A stretch of 64,000 nt of DNA, taken from assembly GCA_051657905.1 (NCBI GenBank), contig JBOFLO010000041.1, positions 33,516 through 97,515 of the forward strand, read 5' to 3'. This document shows, in pieces, positions 52,686 to 61,594 of this stretch. This DNA is from JBOFLO01 sp051657905. GTDB lineage: Bacteria; Patescibacteriota; Gracilibacteria; UBA1369. Both the position numbers and the translations under genes were made by a program. The notes under the pieces are model-generated. The model did not search any database. It was given only the letters and a program-made list of their open reading frames with translations, and had not been told where the DNA came from. How positions within the stretch are numbered: position 1 is the stretch's first letter; each line of letters starts with the position of its first letter.

Positions 52686-53708
52686 ATGAAAATTGAAATT
52701 AGTGAAAAACAGGTAGTACATTTAGATGCAAAAAACAGAGCTCATATTAAATATAAGTTACGCTTTTGGGATCAATCTAATAACCCGATAGAAGATAAGG
52801 CCCTACAAGTTTATGAAGGAAATGAGCTATTGTATGATACAGATACTAATTTCGAAGGAGTTGCAGAAGTTGAGTTAATTATGGATGTTATTAATGAAAC
52901 AAGAAAAACTCTCAATTTTGTCATCGGTAATGAATCTAGAACAAAAGTTTTTTTACTAGAAGTAGGCGACCAGAAAATAAATTCTGCAATAGAGAAAGTA
53001 GGCAATCCGAGTCCTCAGGATAGAGCTAACAAAGCTAAAAGGTTTTTTCCTGAAATCAACGTGGGGATTTTTGAAGATAAAAATGGAGAAGTGTTGATAG
53101 ATTCACATGGCAATATAATTACATCGACTTCTTACGATAAAATTCATGATCCAGATTTATATAAAAATTTCATAGCTGAAAAGAACTCTAAATACTATTT
53201 ACTAAATCATGCTGGGAACACAGTAGGTAGCGATGCCTTTGATGAAATTGTCATTAATACGCCAATTGCAAACTACTATCGGGTTACAAAAAATGGTAAA
53301 CATGGAATTATGAGAAATAGTGGTGATTACTTGATATCAGGCCTAAGTCGGAAAGCATATTTATTGAAGGAGCCAAATCATGAATTTCCTTTTTATCAAA
53401 TATCTGATGGCAATAAGTACAAATTAATAAATGATCGTAAAAAAGAAATAAGTGGCTGGTATGAGAGAATATATTGTAACGAGGCAACTGGAAAAACTCG
53501 CGATGCAATGAGATATAATTCTTCAAATAAATATGTTGGCTCTATCGATGGTAGACCATATAAATATTTGGTTTTAAGTCTAGATGACAAAATTGCTGAT
53601 TTGGATACAGAGGGGAGAAGATGTATGTGCAGTGAATGCAAGGGGAGGAATACTAGTTACATAAGTGGTAGCCGTCATGCTATGTGTTTGAAAGAAGATA
53701 TCCAATAA
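52686..53708 (+). CDS. Beta-rich protein with WG-like repeats and Cys cluster
   Basis: 340 residues. Residues 1-100 look like an Ig-type beta domain (KYKLRFWDQSNNPIEDKALQ). Residues 120-280 contain strand-rich repeats such as YYRVTKNGKHGIMRNSGDYL and KYYLLNHAGNTVGSDAF, similar to WG/KWG repeats. The C-terminus has CMCSECKG...HAMC, a likely zinc site. No signal peptide. Partner of the coiled-coil/TPR gene 5 nt upstream; joint function unknown. Confidence 0.68.
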   Translation: MKIEISEKQVVHLDAKNRAHIKYKLRFWDQSNNPIEDKALQVYEGNELLYDTDTNFEGVAEVELIMDVINETRKTLNFVIGNESRTKVFLLEVGDQKINSAIEKVGNPSPQDRANKAKRFFPEINVGIFEDKNGEVLIDSHGNIITSTSYDKIHDPDLYKNFIAEKNSKYYLLNHAGNTVGSDAFDEIVINTPIANYYRVTKNGKHGIMRNSGDYLISGLSRKAYLLKEPNHEFPFYQISDGNKYKLINDRKKEISGWYERIYCNEATGKTRDAMRYNSSNKYVGSIDGRPYKYLVLSLDDKIADLDTEGRRCMCSECKGRNTSYISGSRHAMCLKEDIQ

Positions 53709-53720
53709 TATACTCGATAT

Positions 53721-53738
53721 AAAGCTAGATAGCTTTTT
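53721..53738 (+). terminator. Terminator of the two-gene unit
   Basis: AAAGCT-AGAT-AGCTTT hairpin running into a T tract, 13 nt after the stop; it overlaps the end of the convergent gene. Confidence 0.65.
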
Positions 53739-54081
53739 TATCAATAGACTTTACATCCCCAACCAATTCCTCATAAAGATCATTAACCGTCTTCACAATC
53801 AAATCATTCAATCCAGGAAGGTTCTCAGCCAAAATACTAATCACATCAACTTCGTCCAATTCCGGATGATCCGCCATCATTTTTTCCAATAAAAACAATT
53901 CTTTATCTTTAAACTCACTCACCACCGTAGAAATAATTCTTTCATTTAATAATCTTTCAATTTCTGCACTTAATTGATCAACAACTTCTGGTTCAGCATT
54001 TAACATTTTCGTATCACTCAAAACTAAATGAACAAAATGATCGGAATTAAAGTAGCCGGATTTTGATTTTTGGTTTTTCAT
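53725..54081 (-). CDS. Small acidic helical protein
   Basis: 118 residues, soluble, acidic, all helix (EPEVVDQLSAEIERLLNERI). No family recognised. It starts 5 nt after the stop of the 1258-residue gene and is probably its operon partner. Confidence 0.68.
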   Translation of the reverse strand: MKNQKSKSGYFNSDHFVHLVLSDTKMLNAEPEVVDQLSAEIERLLNERIISTVVSEFKDKELFLLEKMMADHPELDEVDVISILAENLPGLNDLIVKTVNDLYEELVGDVKSIDKKAI

Positions 54082-54086
54082 ATTGT

Positions 54087-57000
54087 TTAAATAGTTAATC
54101 CTAGTTTTGCCGCTTTCGCACTTGCTCTAGCCATTTCTTCATTTAACTCCTCTATTTTTTCATCTATTCTATTCATTTTTCTCATAATGCGCTTTTTATC
54201 CCATTCATAGGGAGCTTTAGCCAAACTTTCCTTTAAATCAGCCTTGTCATTCTCCAATTTCTGCTTCTTAAAATTAATATCAATCGGAAAATCTCTCAAA
54301 TAGCTTTTCATAGAAGAAGACGAAACCTGTCTCCAAATTCCTCCCGGCAAACTTGCCGCTCCAGCCATAGCTCTTCCTAATATTCTCACTGGGAAACTCC
54401 CAACCTTCCAGGCCAGTCCCAGAGGGTAGGTGATTGGTGTAGCGCCCTTTCTAGCTAAACTAAAGGCTTTTCTAGCAGTCTCGCCATTAAAAAACTTTGC
54501 ATTCGTCCAGCTGCCAACCTTTTTGGTTTTATCCCAAGTCCATCCACCAGCTTTCTTAAGTCCCGCCACAGTTTTCTTCCAATATCTCTGCAATCTAAAA
54601 TTCATCCCCATTTTGTCATAAATCTGAGCCAATCCCATTTCTGCCGCCAATTTTTTAGCCTCTTTTCTACTCAAATTACCTTTTTCCAAAGTCTCCTTAA
54701 ATGCCTCAACCTTCTCATAAAGATCTCTAGACTGCGTCAATTCTCTTTCTGTTCTACTAATATTACTCTTCAATTCTTCAATTTTTCGAAGCCCAGCAAT
54801 TTTTTTACTATTGCCATCATCTAAATCCTTAATACTATTTTCCAAATCCGCAATTTCTTTCTTAGCTTGATCCATTCCAGTAGCCCTAATTTGCTCATTA
54901 GAATTTAAAATTTTCTCATTCAAAGACTCTTTGATAGCATTTTTAGAAAGCTGTCTTTTCCACATCGCATCCGGACTTTTCACATTTTTATGAATTTCCT
55001 TATTAATTTTTTCATCTTCCTCTCTTCTTTCACGCAACAAATCCAAAAGCGCATGCTCACGATTTCCCTCACTGGCAACAACTTTATCCATATATTGCTG
55101 AGTCCATCTTTCAATCTTAAATTTCTGCAAAGTTAAAATCAAATTTTCCAAATCCCAATCCCCATGCATCAAAGTTTTCAAATATTTATCATCACCTCGC
55201 TTTACTCCTTCCAAAATATTCTCCAAAATAGCAATAAACTCTTCCATGGTTTCCAAACTGACTTCCTTTCCACTTTCATAAAGCATTTTTCGCAAATCCC
55301 TCGGTGTTGTATATTTATCAATCCCTCTAAACACCGCAAACTTGGCTTCATCACTTTGAATAATTTGCTCAAGCATAGAACTCACACTTTCCTTATCACC
55401 TTCAACTAATTCAATACCTACTTTACGTCCCGCCAAATTCAAATTAGAAGCGACTTTCCCATAAATTTTTCCAATCTTCCACTGTCTCAAATGTTCAGCA
55501 ACTTTCTTATTAACATTCCTATTTAAATCAATATTCTTAACATCCTGCACCCTCATAGCCGCAGTCAAAAGCGAATACCTCGCCGCCCGCTCATGAAAAT
55601 GGGCTGGGTCATGTGCTGGATCCCTTCTCTCCAAATATTCTCTACGTAACATTCTTTGTAATAATTGGAATGGTGTAAACTTATTTATTTCACCCTGAAC
55701 ATCGTCAATTTTGAACTTAAAATTATACCAATCCTCTTCATTCTTATTTTTCAACAAACTCGATAACTCACCATTTACTTCAGGTAACTCATTTTCTATA
55801 TCTTTAGTACTAGTCCTGCTTGCCTTCATAATGTCAATCAACAGACCTACTTCCTCAGGCGCAGTTCTTCTTATTTTTTTCAATTCAAAAAATAAGCCCG
55901 CTGCCTTCTCCTTCAATTCATCTTCTGTATTAAGTAAATCTTTATACTTTGACTCATAATTTTTTACTAAATCCTCTCTCCTATGTATAACCAAATCTCT
56001 TTTTTCTGCAGCCATACGTCTTGCATTCGGATCTGTTAAAGCAGCGATCTCACTCTCAGCTCTAGCTACCTCATCTCTTGATTCATTATAACGTTTCCTA
56101 ATTTCCACCAATTCTTCATATTTTATTGGTATTTCTCTACCAATCTTATTTAAATCTTTCTGCAACTCATTAATTTTCTCATTTTTATTATCCTCTTTTT
56201 TATTAATATCGAACTTAATTTCTGTATTAATTCCCTCTAATTCATCTCTTAAAGCTACAGCCTTTGATAAAGCATCCAGTTTTTCTTCATTGATCTCTCC
56301 ATTTTCTATAGAAGCAACTATAAGTTCAGGATCAGACTTGTAGTTGTCAGAATTTATTGTTTTTAATCTGTATTCTAATTGAGCCATTAGAGCTAAGCTT
56401 TCTGGGTTATCTTTCAGCGGCCAAAGTGAATTTTCCTTCATTATTTTTTCGAAAGCTACCCCCAACTCAAAAACAGGATTATCGACTTTTCTTATTTTTC
56501 TAATCTCTGGGTTATTTACGAAGATTAGATAATCAATATCAACATTCCTCTCCAATCCTAAATTAGATTTTAAGACTTTTAAAGTTGTAGGATCTAAACT
56601 CTCACCACGGTGAACTAAAATACTTGCTAAAACTTCTCTAGCTACAACAGCTAACTCATCTGAAAAGTTACTTTTAAGTAATAAAGTTACATTTTTAATA
56701 AAGGTATTTAAATCTACCTTCTCAAGCTCTTGCTCTACTATAGTTTCAGTCACTTCATCTTTATTGCTTTCAATAGAAGTTTTAGTTATTCGTAAACCTA
56801 ATTGATTAGAAAAAGCAAATACTTTTTCTGAATCTAAATTAAGTAAAAGTGATTTTAATACTTTAAAATTTTGAGAGACCTCAAGTATTGGTTTATTGCC
56901 CACTTCTAATGATTTTCTTAAATTTTTTATTCTAGCAAGTCTATATTCCTCCAGCTTGCCACTAACGTTAAAGTTCTCATCTCCAAACCGGGTCTCATTC

Positions 57001-57863
57001 CAAAAATCATGTAATCTCTCCACATCATAAACCCCTTCCACCCCAGTTTTAGCTGATTCTCTTTGCTCAATATCCGTGAGTAAAATCAAATCTTGAAATG
57101 CTAAAGCACCAATGTTTAACGCTTTTAGCTCTTGGGTGCTAAATCCTGCTAATTTTTCGAAAATTTCATCGATAATTTTTAGACGAAACTTATCGTTCTG
57201 ATCAAGACTTTGTTTTATAACTTTTATATTCACTCCAACTTGCTCTGCAAAAGATAACAATTTCTTGTTTTCTAGAGCAATAAAATCATTTCTCAACCTA
57301 CCTAATACGAATTTTTTTCTTTCTTCCAAAGTGCTGGCAACATTCGTCTCATACCCAATTTTTTTACCTCTAATCTCAACCAAAGATCTCTCTCTATATT
57401 GAGGCCCAAATCTTCTAACCACCTCTGCTTCCACCATATTGTCCGCCCCCAAAGACGCAAAAGCTCCTCTAACCAGCCTTCTTCCTTTCATTTTCCACTT
57501 TCCGACTTTACCGGACTTCATATACTCAGAGCTAAGTGAGCCTTCTAAATTTTTATTATCCCCACGCTCCGGCTCATAAACATCATTCCCCTCTACTGCC
57601 TTATAAAGTTCATTCTGAACTTTTTCACCAATTAAAATATCCACATTCCCATCTTCCCCAGATCTTCTCTTCAAAGTCGCCGCAGCCCCCGCCCTCACCC
57701 CACTCTGAATACGCGTCACCCCTTCAGCAATTTTCTTTTGCTCCAGGTAGTATTTTTCATTCTCTTTCTCCACTTCATGAATCGACCGATCCGCCTCATC
57801 TGAAGCGCTATTTATCGGTTCGTCATCCTTAGGCAATTTCCCGAATTTGGGTGTGTAAGCCAT
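54087..57863 (-). CDS. Giant coiled-coil protein with basic C-terminus
   Basis: 1258 residues, no signal peptide. About 560-720 and 980-1090 are strong coiled coils (KNEKINELQKDLNKIGREI, EIADLENSIKDLDDGNSKKI); the rest is helical. About 1090-1200 is basic and hydrophobic with repeated GGWTWDKTKKVGSW, PITYPLGLAWKVGSFPVRIL segments that look like membrane-surface amphipathic helices. I recognise no family. The length and the basic, glycine/tryptophan region suggest a structural or envelope-associated protein (inference). Confidence 0.72.
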   Translation of the reverse strand: MAYTPKFGKLPKDDEPINSASDEADRSIHEVEKENEKYYLEQKKIAEGVTRIQSGVRAGAAATLKRRSGEDGNVDILIGEKVQNELYKAVEGNDVYEPERGDNKNLEGSLSSEYMKSGKVGKWKMKGRRLVRGAFASLGADNMVEAEVVRRFGPQYRERSLVEIRGKKIGYETNVASTLEERKKFVLGRLRNDFIALENKKLLSFAEQVGVNIKVIKQSLDQNDKFRLKIIDEIFEKLAGFSTQELKALNIGALAFQDLILLTDIEQRESAKTGVEGVYDVERLHDFWNETRFGDENFNVSGKLEEYRLARIKNLRKSLEVGNKPILEVSQNFKVLKSLLLNLDSEKVFAFSNQLGLRITKTSIESNKDEVTETIVEQELEKVDLNTFIKNVTLLLKSNFSDELAVVAREVLASILVHRGESLDPTTLKVLKSNLGLERNVDIDYLIFVNNPEIRKIRKVDNPVFELGVAFEKIMKENSLWPLKDNPESLALMAQLEYRLKTINSDNYKSDPELIVASIENGEINEEKLDALSKAVALRDELEGINTEIKFDINKKEDNKNEKINELQKDLNKIGREIPIKYEELVEIRKRYNESRDEVARAESEIAALTDPNARRMAAEKRDLVIHRREDLVKNYESKYKDLLNTEDELKEKAAGLFFELKKIRRTAPEEVGLLIDIMKASRTSTKDIENELPEVNGELSSLLKNKNEEDWYNFKFKIDDVQGEINKFTPFQLLQRMLRREYLERRDPAHDPAHFHERAARYSLLTAAMRVQDVKNIDLNRNVNKKVAEHLRQWKIGKIYGKVASNLNLAGRKVGIELVEGDKESVSSMLEQIIQSDEAKFAVFRGIDKYTTPRDLRKMLYESGKEVSLETMEEFIAILENILEGVKRGDDKYLKTLMHGDWDLENLILTLQKFKIERWTQQYMDKVVASEGNREHALLDLLRERREEDEKINKEIHKNVKSPDAMWKRQLSKNAIKESLNEKILNSNEQIRATGMDQAKKEIADLENSIKDLDDGNSKKIAGLRKIEELKSNISRTERELTQSRDLYEKVEAFKETLEKGNLSRKEAKKLAAEMGLAQIYDKMGMNFRLQRYWKKTVAGLKKAGGWTWDKTKKVGSWTNAKFFNGETARKAFSLARKGATPITYPLGLAWKVGSFPVRILGRAMAGAASLPGGIWRQVSSSSMKSYLRDFPIDINFKKQKLENDKADLKESLAKAPYEWDKKRIMRKMNRIDEKIEELNEEMARASAKAAKLGLTI

Positions 57864-58030
57864 ATAAGTAAATTTATATCCTTGTATTATACCATTTTTA
57901 ACTGTTGAAATAAAGCCCCCATTCCGCTAACATGCCTCCGCACAGGCGGCCTGGAGATATCTGAATCTCTTTTCGAGCCGTTAGTAAGTTGCCAAATTAG
58001 CATATTTATTATTATACAACAAGTTAAAGT
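57864..58030 (+). promoter_or_regulatory. Divergent control region with trigger-factor promoter
   Basis: TTGCCA (57989) and TTATAC (58012), 17-bp spacing, drive tig. A TATAAT box (57883-57890, minus strand) probably serves the giant coiled-coil gene. Between them, 57915-57985 folds into hairpins (GCC/GGC, GAGAT/ATCTC, CTAAC/GTTAG) with no assigned role. Confidence 0.65.
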
Positions 58031-59296
58031 ATGAAAATCACTGTAGATAAGCCAAAAAACTCCGAAGTTAAAATGACTGTAGAATTGACTGAACTGGAAA
58101 TGGAAACCTATTATCAAAAAGCTCTTCAAAAGCTCTCCACTCAGGTAAATATCAAAGGTTTTCGTCCAGGAAAAGTACCTTTAAACATTGTTGAGCAACA
58201 ATTAGAAAAGGACTATATTTTGGCTCAAGCAATTGATTTGGCAATCGCTCCAACCTATGTTGAAGCCGTTAAAGAACAAAAACTCGAACCAATCGCTCGT
58301 CCAAAAGTCACTGTAACTTCCCAAACTCCTCTAACTTACGAAGCAGTCATTCCTCTTTATCCAGAGGTTAAATTAGACGGCTACAAAAATATTTCTGTTA
58401 AAAAGCAAAAAGTTGAAGTTGATGCTAAAGCTGTCGAAGAGGAAATTCAACGTTTTCAAAAAGCTCATTCCAAATTCCAAGAAGTTGATCGTCCAGCAAA
58501 ATTAACTGACAAAGTGGAAATCGATTTTGATGGTTTTGACGAAGGGGGAGCACCTTTAGAAGGAACAACCAGCAAAAATCATCCAATTGTTTTGGGTGAC
58601 CAAACTTTCATTCCTGGTTTTGAAGAACAAGTAGTTGGAATGACCAAAGATCAAACTAAAGAATTCGATATCACTTTCCCTAAGGACTATTTCCATAAAC
58701 CTTTCCAAAGCAAAAAAGTTAAATTTAAAGTTACAGTAAAGAAAATCGACGAAGCCCAATTGCCTGAAATCAATGCCGAATTCGCCAAAATTTTAACAGG
58801 CAAAGAAATGTCTGAAGCCGAACTTCGCCAAGAAATCGAAAAAAATCTTCAAAAAGCTAAAGAATCTGAAGAACAAACTCGTTTAGAAACTGAAGTTTTG
58901 GAAGAAATTTTAAAGAAAACTAAAGTAGAAATTCCTGAAGCTTTAATTGAAGAAGAAATTCACTTCATTATTGAAGAACAAAAGAAAAACATCGAAAATC
59001 GCGGTATGAGCTTCGACGCCTACCTGGAAGCAGTTCAAAAAACCCATGACGACCTACACAAGGACCATGAACCGGAAGCCAAAAAGCGTCTAACTTTACG
59101 TTTCGGTGTTCAAGAAATTTTCAAATTGGAAAAAATCGAAGTTAGCGAAGAAGAATTGAACAAAGCCTTCCTCGATCAAATGGAAATTTTCGCCGCCATG
59201 AATTATCAGCCTCAAATTGAAGATCAAAAGGTTTACAAAACCCAACTTACGAGTAAACTAAAAATGGAAAAATTAGTGGCAATCTTTGCCAAATAA
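58031..59296 (+). CDS. tig: Trigger factor
   Basis: 421 residues. The ribosome-binding domain holds the signature GFRPGKVPLNIVEQQ (family G-F-R-x-G-K-x-P). The FKBP-type PPIase domain (about 155-240) has DKVEIDFDGFDEGGAP and FIPGFEEQVVGMTKDQ, and a helical chaperone domain completes the chain. It receives nascent chains at the ribosomal exit. ClpP/ClpX do not follow, unlike in many bacteria. Confidence 0.95.
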   Translation: MKITVDKPKNSEVKMTVELTELEMETYYQKALQKLSTQVNIKGFRPGKVPLNIVEQQLEKDYILAQAIDLAIAPTYVEAVKEQKLEPIARPKVTVTSQTPLTYEAVIPLYPEVKLDGYKNISVKKQKVEVDAKAVEEEIQRFQKAHSKFQEVDRPAKLTDKVEIDFDGFDEGGAPLEGTTSKNHPIVLGDQTFIPGFEEQVVGMTKDQTKEFDITFPKDYFHKPFQSKKVKFKVTVKKIDEAQLPEINAEFAKILTGKEMSEAELRQEIEKNLQKAKESEEQTRLETEVLEEILKKTKVEIPEALIEEEIHFIIEEQKKNIENRGMSFDAYLEAVQKTHDDLHKDHEPEAKKRLTLRFGVQEIFKLEKIEVSEEELNKAFLDQMEIFAAMNYQPQIEDQKVYKTQLTSKLKMEKLVAIFAK

Positions 59297-59322
59297 AAAC
59301 AGTTTACTTACAAAAATAAACT

Positions 59323-59574
59323 ATGAAACTATTCTTGCTTATCGCCCTGATCATCGTCTCCTCCCTAATTTTGATACTTTTCTTTCAAAATCTCTGGGCA
59401 ACCTTAGACGGAGTTGGCTTCCTTTTCTTCCAATTTGATCAAGAAAGCAGTGCAGGAGTAGCTCTTCTAGCCTACATGTTCGTCGGCTTCCTAGCCGGCG
59501 CCCTAGCCACCGCCCTCGCCTTCACCCTAGTCACCGAAGGCGACCAAGAAGAACCCGGCGGCTCCAACTGGTAA
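59323..59574 (+). CDS. Two-helix small membrane protein, LapA-like
   Basis: 83 residues with two membrane helices (about 2-22 and 45-70) around a short amphipathic loop (LDGVGFLFFQFDQESSAG), the layout of LapA/DUF1049-type proteins; the match is weak. Short acidic C-terminal tail. Lies 26 nt after tig. Confidence 0.65.
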   Translation: MKLFLLIALIIVSSLILILFFQNLWATLDGVGFLFFQFDQESSAGVALLAYMFVGFLAGALATALAFTLVTEGDQEEPGGSNW

Positions 59575-59605
59575 TCCAGCCCCCTTGCTCCCTCCACCCA
59601 CTTTC

Positions 59606-59757
59606 TACCCAACTGGCAATAATAAATAAAAAGTGAACGTGAGCTATCCAAACTAAAAAAATTCTCTTAAAAATCTGTAAGTGCATCAAATCAGCATTTT
59701 TAAGAGAATTTTTTTAGTTTGGATAGCATGGTCAATTTTATTATTGCCAGTTGGGTA
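59606..59757. repeat. 152-bp long inverted repeat
   Basis: Two nested perfect arm pairs: 21 bp (59606-59626 with 59737-59757; arm begins TACCCAACTGG) and 32 bp (59643-59674 with 59696-59727; arm begins GCTATCCAAAC), with 16/9-nt internal loops and a 21-nt apical loop. It lies in the gap before a winged-helix regulator gene. Extent fits a MITE-like element or a very stable RNA hairpin; see findings. Confidence 0.9.
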
Positions 59758-59810
59758 AAAAAATTGTACGCTTCGCCCAGAGACTATCTTTGAATAAATA
59801 AAGTGTACAT

Positions 59811-60368
59811 ATGAGTTTGCTTAAGAGGCTCTTTACATCAGCAACTCGAGTAAAATTACTAACAATTTTTTTACTCAATCCAGAAAAGGAATTCTTCATC
59901 CGGGAACTTACCCGTGAATTGAATGAACAAATTAATTCCATTCGTCGTGAACTGGAAAATCTCAAGGAGCTTGGCCTTTTAAAGACTAAGCAGAAAAATC
60001 GTAAAAAGTACTACTGTGTAAACAAAGACTTTAGTATTTACCATGAATTAAAATCCATCGTCGCCAAAGGAATAAGTAATAAAGACGAAGTTACCGAAAA
60101 AATCGCCTCTTTTGGTAAAATTGATGTCCTTATACTCTCCGGCCTCTTTGTAAATAAAGAAAGTTTAATCGACCTATTGATAGTAGGGGACATTGACCGC
60201 GAAAAATTAGAAGAATACTTCAACTACGAACTAGAAACTTCCCGCCCAGTCCGCTTCAGTATCATGTCCAACGAAGACTACACCTATCGCGTAAAATGTA
60301 AGGATAAATTCCTAACCGAATTAATTAACGATCCCGAAAACCTAATCGCCATAAATCGCTTAGATTGA
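59811..60368 (+). CDS. Winged-helix transcriptional regulator
   Basis: 185 residues. The N-terminal 75 residues form a winged helix ([21 protein letters not shown] ... [18 protein letters not shown]), with recognition helix [10 protein letters not shown]. The C-terminal part ([20 protein letters not shown]) resembles a nucleotidyltransferase-like ligand domain often attached to such helices in CPR proteins. DNA-binding regulator; target unknown, possibly its own upstream region containing the long inverted repeat. No Shine-Dalgarno motif. Confidence 0.78.
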   Translation: MSLLKRLFTSATRVKLLTIFLLNPEKEFFIRELTRELNEQINSIRRELENLKELGLLKTKQKNRKKYYCVNKDFSIYHELKSIVAKGISNKDEVTEKIASFGKIDVLILSGLFVNKESLIDLLIVGDIDREKLEEYFNYELETSRPVRFSIMSNEDYTYRVKCKDKFLTELINDPENLIAINRLD

Positions 60369-60425
60369 TTTTAAGATAAAAATTTATATTTATATTTGGA
60401 ATTGTGAACATTTCAAAACAAACTC

Positions 60426-60454
60426 TTGCATTTTGCGCACACATTACCTAATAT
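60426..60454 (+). promoter_or_regulatory. rplS promoter
   Basis: TTGCAT (60426) and TAATAT (60449) with 17-bp spacing; transcript would start near 60461, which excludes the in-frame ATG at 60433 and fixes rplS at 60481. Confidence 0.8.
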
Positions 60455-60480
60455 ACGGCGGAATAATTATCGAAATTGCC

Positions 60481-60936
60481 ATGACTCACTTATTAGTACA
60501 AGAAATCGAAAGAAATTTTATCAAACCAACTACTCCTGAAGTAGTGCCTGGATCTGTTGTCAAAGTTCATCAGAAAATTAAAGAAGGTGAAAAGGAAAGA
60601 GTACAGATTTTCGAAGGTTTAGTTATTGCTGTCAACCACGGTTTGGGTGCAAGTAAAACTTTCACAGTTAGAAAAGTAGTTGAAGGTATTGGTGTAGAAA
60701 AAATCTTCCCATTACATTCACCAAATATTGTTAAAATTGAAGTAATTAAAGTAGGTAAGGTTCGCCAAGCTAAACTTTATTACATGAGAGACATTTCCGG
60801 TAAGGCTGCGAGACTTAAAGAAAGATTAGGTGCTAAGAAAAAAATGTTGGCTGGCATGATTGATGACAGCATTGTTGTAGAAGAAAAAGCTCCTGAAGCT
60901 TCTGAACAATCTTCAGAACAGACTCCAAGTGCATAA
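60481..60936 (+). CDS. rplS: Ribosomal protein L19
   Basis: 151 residues from ATG 60481. Family blocks are [23 protein letters not shown], written here as [16 protein letters not shown], then [21 protein letters not shown] and [18 protein letters not shown]19 sits at the 30S/50S interface. A 30-residue acidic tail ([20 protein letters not shown]) extends beyond most homologues. Followed by rnhB 25 nt later, as in many bacteria. Confidence 0.96.
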   Translation: MTHLLVQEIERNFIKPTTPEVVPGSVVKVHQKIKEGEKERVQIFEGLVIAVNHGLGASKTFTVRKVVEGIGVEKIFPLHSPNIVKIEVIKVGKVRQAKLYYMRDISGKAARLKERLGAKKKMLAGMIDDSIVVEEKAPEASEQSSEQTPSA

Positions 60937-60961
60937 ATTAAAATACCAATTAAATAATTAA

Positions 60962-61594
60962 TTGAGTAAACTAACAGAAAAACTTCAAAATAAACTCAGT
61001 AACTCTCTAGTTATAGCAGGCTTAGATGAAGTTGGGCGCGGTCCTTGGGCCGGGCCTATTGTTGCTTGCGCCTATATTGAAGTTGGCAGTTTAAAGGATG
61101 TAAAAATCGCTGACTCCAAAGTTTTAAATCAATCTCAAAGAGAAAAAGCCTATCATGCTTTAATCCGTCGAGGTCTATATGGAATTGGTGAAGCCAGTCC
61201 CGAAGAAATCGATCAATTGGGTCTAGCCAAGGCTAACCGTTTAGCATTTAACAGAGCAATTTCAGCTTTACCACTAAAACCTGATTTAATTTTAATCGAT
61301 GGCAAAGATAAAATAACTCTAGCCACCACTAACGACATTCCCTTCAAAACCTATATTCGCGGCGATTCCTTAATCCGCTCTATTTCCTGCGCCTCCATCA
61401 TAGCCAAAGTCACTCGCGACCGTCTAATGATTAAAATGTCCAAAAAATTCCCTAATTTCCATTTTGAAAAACACAAAGGGTACGGCACTTTATTGCATCG
61501 CCAAGCCATCAAAAAACACGGCATCTCCGCCATCCATCGCAAAAGCTACAAACCAATTCAACAAGCTATTACCTTGTCGGCTCTTCCTGCTTAA
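60962..61594 (+). CDS. rnhB: Ribonuclease HII
   Basis: 210 residues starting with TTG (no ATG available). The motif GLDEVGRGPWAGP contains the first two active-site acids; LILIDGKDK and CASIIAKVTRDRLM supply the others, and HKGYGTLLH follows. It removes ribonucleotides and RNA primers from DNA. Overlaps the convergent csaB by 26 nt. Confidence 0.95.
   Translation: MSKLTEKLQNKLSNSLVIAGLDEVGRGPWAGPIVACAYIEVGSLKDVKIADSKVLNQSQREKAYHALIRRGLYGIGEASPEEIDQLGLAKANRLAFNRAISALPLKPDLILIDGKDKITLATTNDIPFKTYIRGDSLIRSISCASIIAKVTRDRLMIKMSKKFPNFHFEKHKGYGTLLHRQAIKKHGISAIHRKSYKPIQQAITLSALPA

Noticed and set aside
57915..57985. Hairpins before trigger factor considered as SRP RNA
   Set aside because: The conserved apical GGAAG-type loop and the flanking motif of SRP RNA are absent.
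1167..61594. UGA read as glycine (code 25)
   Set aside because: Known genes such as the restriction endonuclease end at UGA in the expected place, and ribosomal proteins read through without needing UGA as Gly.
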